Shown piece after piece: positions 60,411-64,000 of a stretch of DNA of 64,000 bases. The translations under genes were made by a program, and so were the position numbers. How positions within the stretch are numbered: position 1 is the first letter of the stretch; each line of letters begins with the position of its first letter. The DNA comes from Mesorhizobium sp. AR02 (GTDB lineage Bacteria > Pseudomonadota > Alphaproteobacteria > Rhizobiales > Rhizobiaceae). The stretch lies in the NCBI RefSeq assembly GCF_024746835.1, contig NZ_CP080531.1, forward strand, positions 7,336,001-7,400,000, written 5' to 3'. The notes below the pieces were generated by a model. The model worked only from the letters and a program-made list of their open reading frames with translations. It was not told where the DNA came from and ran no database searches.

Positions 60411-60458
60411 CTGTCCGTCAAGTGGCGTGGCCTCGGGAGGAATTTCGCGTCGCTCGGA
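60411..60458. repeat. Conserved leader block A, copy 1
   Basis: This 48-bp block matches 61281-61328 at 45 of 48 positions and contains GGGAGGAATTTCGCGTCGCT. It lies 27 nt upstream of the copy-2 start. Confidence 0.8.
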
Positions 60459-60490
60459 CAGGCTGGAAGTGGGTTTTTCATTCGTCGACT

Positions 60491-60511
60491 TCCAATCACG
60501 AAGATGTTCCA
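60491..60511. repeat. Conserved leader block B, copy 1
   Basis: This 21-bp block (central CAATCACGAAGATGTTCC) is identical to 61361-61381. Its start lies 80 bp from that of block A, as in the other copy. Confidence 0.8.
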
Positions 60512-60669
60512 TCACGCCCCGGATCCAGATCTTGAACTTCGGCCAAGGGATCAATCGTCAAAAATTTTATTGATTAATATCATATAGTTACAAGGAAACC
60601 GCCAACACATAGTGCAGCGATTTATCGAGCTGGCGTCGACCGTCCGCTCACGGTTCGTCAACATAACTT

Positions 60670-60683
60670 GAACCGATCGGTTC
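60670..60683. promoter_or_regulatory. Palindrome upstream of DUF680 copy 2
   Basis: GAACCGATCGGTTC is a perfect 14-bp palindrome. GAACCGAACGGTTC, the same word with one central change, lies at 61541-61554 upstream of copy 4. CGTCAACATAA follows at the same spacing in both. A TetR-like operator is plausible. Confidence 0.65.
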
Positions 60684-60711
60684 GATTTTCGATCAGCACA
60701 CCCGCGTGCAT

Positions 60712-60747
60712 AAAAAACAAGAGCGGCGGGCCAAGCCCACCGCTCTT
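60712..60747 (-). terminator. Rho-independent terminator, duplicated copy 2
   Basis: Its stem, loop and T-run are the same as at 60051-60086. It lies after the copy-3 stop and ends the two-gene unit copy 4-copy 3. Confidence 0.85.
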
Positions 60748-60772
60748 TGTCGTCTTCCGGGGATTGAAGGAA

Positions 60773-61000
60773 TTAACGGCCCCAGATGCCCTGGCCCGAC
60801 TGAGCCGGTACGTTGGCATTGGCGTCGCCCTGTGCCTTTACGGACTTGGCGATCGAACCGGTATGGGTGGTATCGACGTTGGAGGACGACTGGCTGGCAA
60901 CCGGCTGGTTGACATTGTTGGAGCCATAGTTGTCGCTGCCGGCAAAAGCCGTGCCCGTGGCGACGAGGATGGCGGCGGCGGTGAGTGCGATCTTGGTCAT
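60773..61000 (-). CDS. DUF680 small secreted protein, copy 3
   Basis: A 75-residue DUF680 protein: MTKIALTAAAILVATGTAFAG, SDNYGSNNVNQPVASQSSSNVDTTHTGSIAKSVKAQG, ending SGQGIWGR. CAGGAG precedes the ATG at 61000. It follows copy 4 by 48 nt and is probably co-transcribed with it; its terminator is at 60712-60747. Confidence 0.87.
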   Translation of the reverse strand: MTKIALTAAAILVATGTAFAGSDNYGSNNVNQPVASQSSSNVDTTHTGSIAKSVKAQGDANANVPAQSGQGIWGR

Positions 61001-61048
61001 TTTAAGTACTCCTGAATTCAAGTTTTGAGTTGGTATCGGCAGTCGCGA

Positions 61049-61255
61049 TTAGCGGCCGAAGAGGTTGCGATCAGCGCCCTGCGGGGCTTGCGTCTGGACG
61101 GTTGCGGTCGACTTCGAGATCGAAGCGGTGACCGAATGGTCGACAGTGGTGGCGGCGGGCTGATTGACGTTGGCCGAACCATAATTGTCGCTGCCGGCGA
61201 AAGCGGTGCCCGTGGCAACGAGGATGGCGGCGGCGGTAAGAGCGATCTTGGTCAT
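61049..61255 (-). CDS. DUF680 small secreted protein, copy 4
   Basis: A 68-residue DUF680 protein: MTKIALTAAAILVATGTAFAG, SDNYGSANVNQPAATTVDHSVTASISKSTATVQTQ, ending GADRNLFGR. It lacks the SGQGxWG ending of the other copies. The signal peptide is identical to that of copy 3. GGAG precedes the ATG at 61255, and the leader upstream is duplicated from, or to, that of copy 2. Confidence 0.87.
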   Translation of the reverse strand: MTKIALTAAAILVATGTAFAGSDNYGSANVNQPAATTVDHSVTASISKSTATVQTQAPQGADRNLFGR

Positions 61256-61280
61256 TTTCTTTACTCCAGTATTCCTTGTC

Positions 61281-61328
61281 CTGTCCGTCTAGTGGCGTGC
61301 CCTTGGGAGGAATTTCGCGTCGCTCGGA
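61281..61328. repeat. Conserved leader block A, copy 2
   Basis: It matches 60411-60458 at 45 of 48 positions. Confidence 0.8.
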
Positions 61329-61360
61329 CCACCCCGAGATGGGTCTGCCCTGCTGCCGTT

Positions 61361-61381
61361 TCCAATCACGAAGATGTTCCA
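61361..61381. repeat. Conserved leader block B, copy 2
   Basis: It is identical to 60491-60511 over 21 bp. Confidence 0.8.
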
Positions 61382-61540
61382 GCGCAGGCCGAATCCAGAC
61401 CTTGAAATCCGGCAGCAGGCTCCTGCGGCCACAATCTTTTTCATTGATATCAAATGGTTAGACGAAATTGCGCGGCGCGACGTGTACGCCTTCGCCGAGT
61501 CAGCGTTCACACTGTCCTGCACAGTGCGTCAACATAAATC

Positions 61541-61554
61541 GAACCGAACGGTTC
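61541..61554. promoter_or_regulatory. Palindrome upstream of DUF680 copy 4
   Basis: GAACCGAACGGTTC matches the palindrome at 60670-60683 with one central difference. A 17-bp symmetric reading AACCGAAC-G-GTTCGGTT (61542-61558) is also possible. Confidence 0.65.
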
Positions 61555-61801
61555 GGTTTTATCGTCGATGTGTTGATTTGAGCTTTTTCAGTGACCGCAA
61601 TCGACCTCGCTCACGCCCGCAAGGACGGCCCATCGTCCTGCCGGGCATCATAAGGAGAGATCGCGGGCAAGCTGAATGACAACAATTTGATCCCGAACGG
61701 ATAGCCCGCGCCGTTGCAGCATCACAAGACAGCAGCCTAGGGTGGCAAGCGGACGGGACGGAGCCTCAGCCGCTTGCCAACACTTCAACAGGTGACTTGA
61801 C

Positions 61802-62782
61802 GTGCAGGCGAACGGGAGTGTCGAGCCTCTTCGAATTACCACCGCCGCCTTGCCGCCCGCGCAACGTCTGGAACATTTCCGCGAGATTTTCGGGCGAAGG
61901 CTTTTCCGGATCGAGATGGAACCCAAGCCTGGCACCGATTTCGATGTCGATATCACTCTGCAAGCCCTGCCCGGCCTGCGCATCTCCACCGGATCACACT
62001 CCGAGATGCGCAATCGGCTTACGAGCGAACTGATCGATAGCGACGATCTTGTTCTCGTCATCCTGCAGAGCGGATTGGGGACGGCTAAACAGCGAGGGCG
62101 GGAAGAGACATTCAGCGGCGGCCAAGCGATCGTCACCGCCAATGACGAACCGGGGAGCGGTACCACGCATTCTCGCGTGCAGCTCACCAACTTACGCTTT
62201 GCGCGAAAGCGGCTCGCTCCACAGCTGGCGGACGCCGACGCCAGTGTTCTTCGGCCGCTGTCCAGGGATAACCAGGCGTTGCGGCTGCTGACATCCTACC
62301 TGCGGATCGTCGGCGGCGAACTGGGACGGTCGTCCGCGAGCCTGCAACAGGCTGCCGGCGATCATGTCCATGATCTCGTGGCGCTCGCGCTCGGCGCGAC
62401 CCGCGACGCTGCGGAGATTGCCCGGGGACGTGGTGTGCGGGTCGCCCGGCTGCATGCGATCAGGGCTGATATCGTGGCCCATGTCACCGCGAACTGGCTT
62501 TCGATCAATGCCCTCGCCGTGCGCCACGGCGTATCGCCGCGCTACATCCGCTCGCTGTTCCAGGGGGAGGAAACGACCTTTACCGATTTCGTGTTGAACC
62601 AGCGGCTGGCACGCGCGCACGCACGCCTCATCGACCCTCGTCTTGGCGCGCGCTTGATCAGCACCATCGCCTTCGATGCAGGGTTCGGCGACCTGTCCTA
62701 CTTCAATCACCGTTTCCGCCAGCGCTATGAGGCGACCCCGTCCGATATACGCGCAGCAGCACGATTCGAGGGCGGCTGGTAG
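61802..62782 (+). CDS. AraC family transcriptional regulator, first of two
   Basis: A 326-residue AraC/XylS-type regulator. The N-terminal two thirds is an effector or oligomerisation domain of the AraC-binding-like type (PPAQRLEHFREIFGRRLFRIEMEPKPG); the C-terminal 100 residues are the twin-HTH domain: NWLSINALAVRHGVSPRYIRSLFQGEETTFTDFVLNQRLARAHARLID and ISTIAFDAGFGDLSYFNHRFRQRYEATPSDIR. GTG at 61802 is preceded by AGGTGA. A paralogue of the same layout follows at 62952. Confidence 0.92.
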   Translation: MQANGSVEPLRITTAALPPAQRLEHFREIFGRRLFRIEMEPKPGTDFDVDITLQALPGLRISTGSHSEMRNRLTSELIDSDDLVLVILQSGLGTAKQRGREETFSGGQAIVTANDEPGSGTTHSRVQLTNLRFARKRLAPQLADADASVLRPLSRDNQALRLLTSYLRIVGGELGRSSASLQQAAGDHVHDLVALALGATRDAAEIARGRGVRVARLHAIRADIVAHVTANWLSINALAVRHGVSPRYIRSLFQGEETTFTDFVLNQRLARAHARLIDPRLGARLISTIAFDAGFGDLSYFNHRFRQRYEATPSDIRAAARFEGGW

Positions 62783-62951
62783 CCCTGTCGCAGCACTGCC
62801 GCGCTGCTGATTGAACCGACGGCATATCGCCGCGCTTTCAATCTCGCTGTTCCTCTCAGCCCAAAACGACGCGTCACCCAGCCCAAGCGATCGCTGCCCT
62901 CTCCCTTGTAGCTTGCCCCAGCTGATTCAAGACGCCTGTCGCGGAGTTTTT

Positions 62952-63941
62952 GTGCAAGGAGGTGAGCCGTCCTTCCGGTTTTCGACCGATGATTTGCCTG
63001 AGCGGGACCGGCTGTCGATCTGGCGTGAAGCCTATGGCCGCAGCATCGTCAAACTCGATCTGGAGCCGGCCAGCGACGAACCGCTGCACGTCACTGGTTG
63101 TATCCAGGCGCTGCCGAACCTGGCCATAGCATCATTTTCCTGTTCTCCGACCAGGGTCACGCGGACCAGGGCCCAGGCATCCGACGGCAACGACGATCTC
63201 GTCCTCGTCATTTCCGGCGGAGACATCCTGTTCCATCAGGGCAAGAAAGAGGTCGATCTCAGGGCGGGCGAGGCCCTGCTATGGTCGAGCGCCATGCCCG
63301 GTGGCTCCCTGAACACCGAACCGATCGGCCACCTTCTCACGCTCGCCATATCCCGGACCGTCCTGACGCAGACCCTGGCCAATCTGGACGATGCGCTGAT
63401 GCAGCGCATCCCGCGCGACAATGAGGCGATGCGGCTGCTGACCAGCTATGTCGGAATGCTCCAGGGCGAGATCGACACCATATCACCGGAGCTCAAGGCC
63501 GCCGGCAGCGCGCATATTCAGGACCTGACGGTGCTGGCGCTTGGGGCCAACCGGGATGCTGCCCATCTCGCCAGGGGGCGTGGCGTTCGCGTGGCGCGGC
63601 TGCAGGCGCTGAAAGCCGATATCCTTGCCAATCTGACCCGGCGTGACCTGTCGATCGACAGGCTGGCGGCGCGCCATGGCATTTCGCCACGCTACATCAG
63701 GTCATTGTTCGACGGCGATCAGACCACATTCACCGACTTCGTGCTGAACCAGCGCCTGGCGCGCGCGCGCCGTTGCCTCGAAGACGTCAGGTTCGCCGGC
63801 CACATGATCAGCACCATCGCCTTCGAAGCAGGGTTCGGGGACCTGTCCTATTTCAATCTTGCGTTTCGGCGGCGCTATGGCGTCACGCCGTCCGATATAC
63901 GCGCGGGCCGCGGCGGCAAGGATGAGAGCGACGCGCGGTGA
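62952..63941 (+). CDS. AraC family transcriptional regulator, second of two
   Basis: A 329-residue paralogue of the preceding regulator; the twin-HTH part is especially close (ARHGISPRYIRSLFDGDQTTFTDFVLNQRLARARRCLEDVRFAGHMISTIAFEAGFGDLSYFNLAFRRRYGVTPSDIR). The N-terminal domain differs more, so they may answer to different signals. GTG at 62952 is chosen: GGAG lies 5-6 nt upstream, and the N-terminus (MQGGEPS) aligns with that of the first copy (MQANGSV). The frame stays open further upstream to 62811, but that part does not align. Confidence 0.9.
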   Translation: MQGGEPSFRFSTDDLPERDRLSIWREAYGRSIVKLDLEPASDEPLHVTGCIQALPNLAIASFSCSPTRVTRTRAQASDGNDDLVLVISGGDILFHQGKKEVDLRAGEALLWSSAMPGGSLNTEPIGHLLTLAISRTVLTQTLANLDDALMQRIPRDNEAMRLLTSYVGMLQGEIDTISPELKAAGSAHIQDLTVLALGANRDAAHLARGRGVRVARLQALKADILANLTRRDLSIDRLAARHGISPRYIRSLFDGDQTTFTDFVLNQRLARARRCLEDVRFAGHMISTIAFEAGFGDLSYFNLAFRRRYGVTPSDIRAGRGGKDESDAR

Positions 63942-64000
63942 TCCGCCGGCGCAAGGGTGGACGTCGAACACGACCAAATCAGAGGTCGCCATGCGTCACC

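Larger units (their letters stand above)
60385..60772. other. Leader region of DUF680 copy 2 and terminator of copy 3
   Basis: No gene. Read on the minus strand it holds, from upstream to downstream, the terminator for copy 3 (60712-60747), the palindrome GAACCGATCGGTTC (60670-60683), the word CGTCAACATAA (plus strand 60656-60666), and two blocks conserved with the leader of copy 4 (60491-60511 and 60411-60458). Confidence 0.7.
61256..61801. other. Leader region of DUF680 copy 4 and araC upstream region
   Basis: No gene. The minus-strand leader of copy 4 covers about 61256-61560 and repeats the leader of copy 2: block A at 61281-61328, block B at 61361-61381, the palindrome at 61541-61554. 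The part from 61560 to 61801 is the upstream region of the first AraC gene, in which I see no clear sites. Confidence 0.7.

Overview
The window reads as chromosomal DNA of an alphaproteobacterium of the Rhizobiales, most likely Mesorhizobium. Supporting points are high GC with many GTG/TTG starts, a complete aapJQMP general amino acid transporter, the pgsA-perM-hdaA block divergent from purM-purN, BetI/ChoX, and above all four DUF680 paralogues, a small secreted family known almost only from Mesorhizobium. No prophage, insertion sequence, conjugation gene or CRISPR array is visible. The species is an inference from content.

Layout. 1-5.5 kb: a gene cut by the left edge, cspA with a long leader, YciI-like and GST proteins, a CsbD-like protein, a Tat-exported phosphoesterase and a secreted unknown. 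4.4-9.4 kb: a LacI-controlled import operon (binding protein, fused permease-ATPase, FAD oxidoreductase) divergent from its regulator across two palindromic operators. 9.4-15.4 kb: TetR/NIPSNAP pair, choX with a hydrolase and divergent betI, a family-90 glycosyltransferase and an SDR. 15.5-25.2 kb: DUF805, fumC, two DoxX proteins, ppk-ppx, a CHCC zinc finger, an FAD monooxygenase and a BrnT/BrnA toxin-antitoxin pair. 25.2-30.8 kb: aapJQMP. 30.8-37.0 kb: a DUF1326/DUF2182 pair with a Met-Asp repeat, a cystathionine-lyase-like gene, an HPP-CBS membrane protein, and an ECF sigma factor followed by DUF4142 and cupredoxin genes. 37.1-43.4 kb: a LysR/SHMT/binding-protein cluster with a frameshift, then a decaying hydrolase-SDR operon. 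43.4-54.4 kb: enoyl-CoA hydratase/TetR, TPR protein, ion transporter, glycosyltransferase, diguanylate cyclase, two tRNAs, an NDUFS4-like protein, a cupin, and a TetR-controlled quinone-reductase cluster. 54.6-59.6 kb: hdaA, perM, pgsA, purM, purN, sixA-like. 59.6-64 kb: DUF680 array and two tandem AraC regulators.

How it works together. Much of the window consists of small transporter or enzyme modules, each with a local regulator and a readable operator: LacI at 8215-8249, TetR at 10055-10099, 44377-44400 and 52148/52775, BetI at 12691-12732, LysR at 40626-40648, and an ECF promoter pair at 35305/36076. Housekeeping blocks (purMN, hdaA, ppk-ppx, fumC, aap, tRNAs) lie between them. The signals I consider most worth following are the duplicated DUF680 leader-gene-terminator units, the ECF sigma factor with two matching promoters but no adjacent anti-sigma gene, and the cluster of lesions at 38-43 kb.
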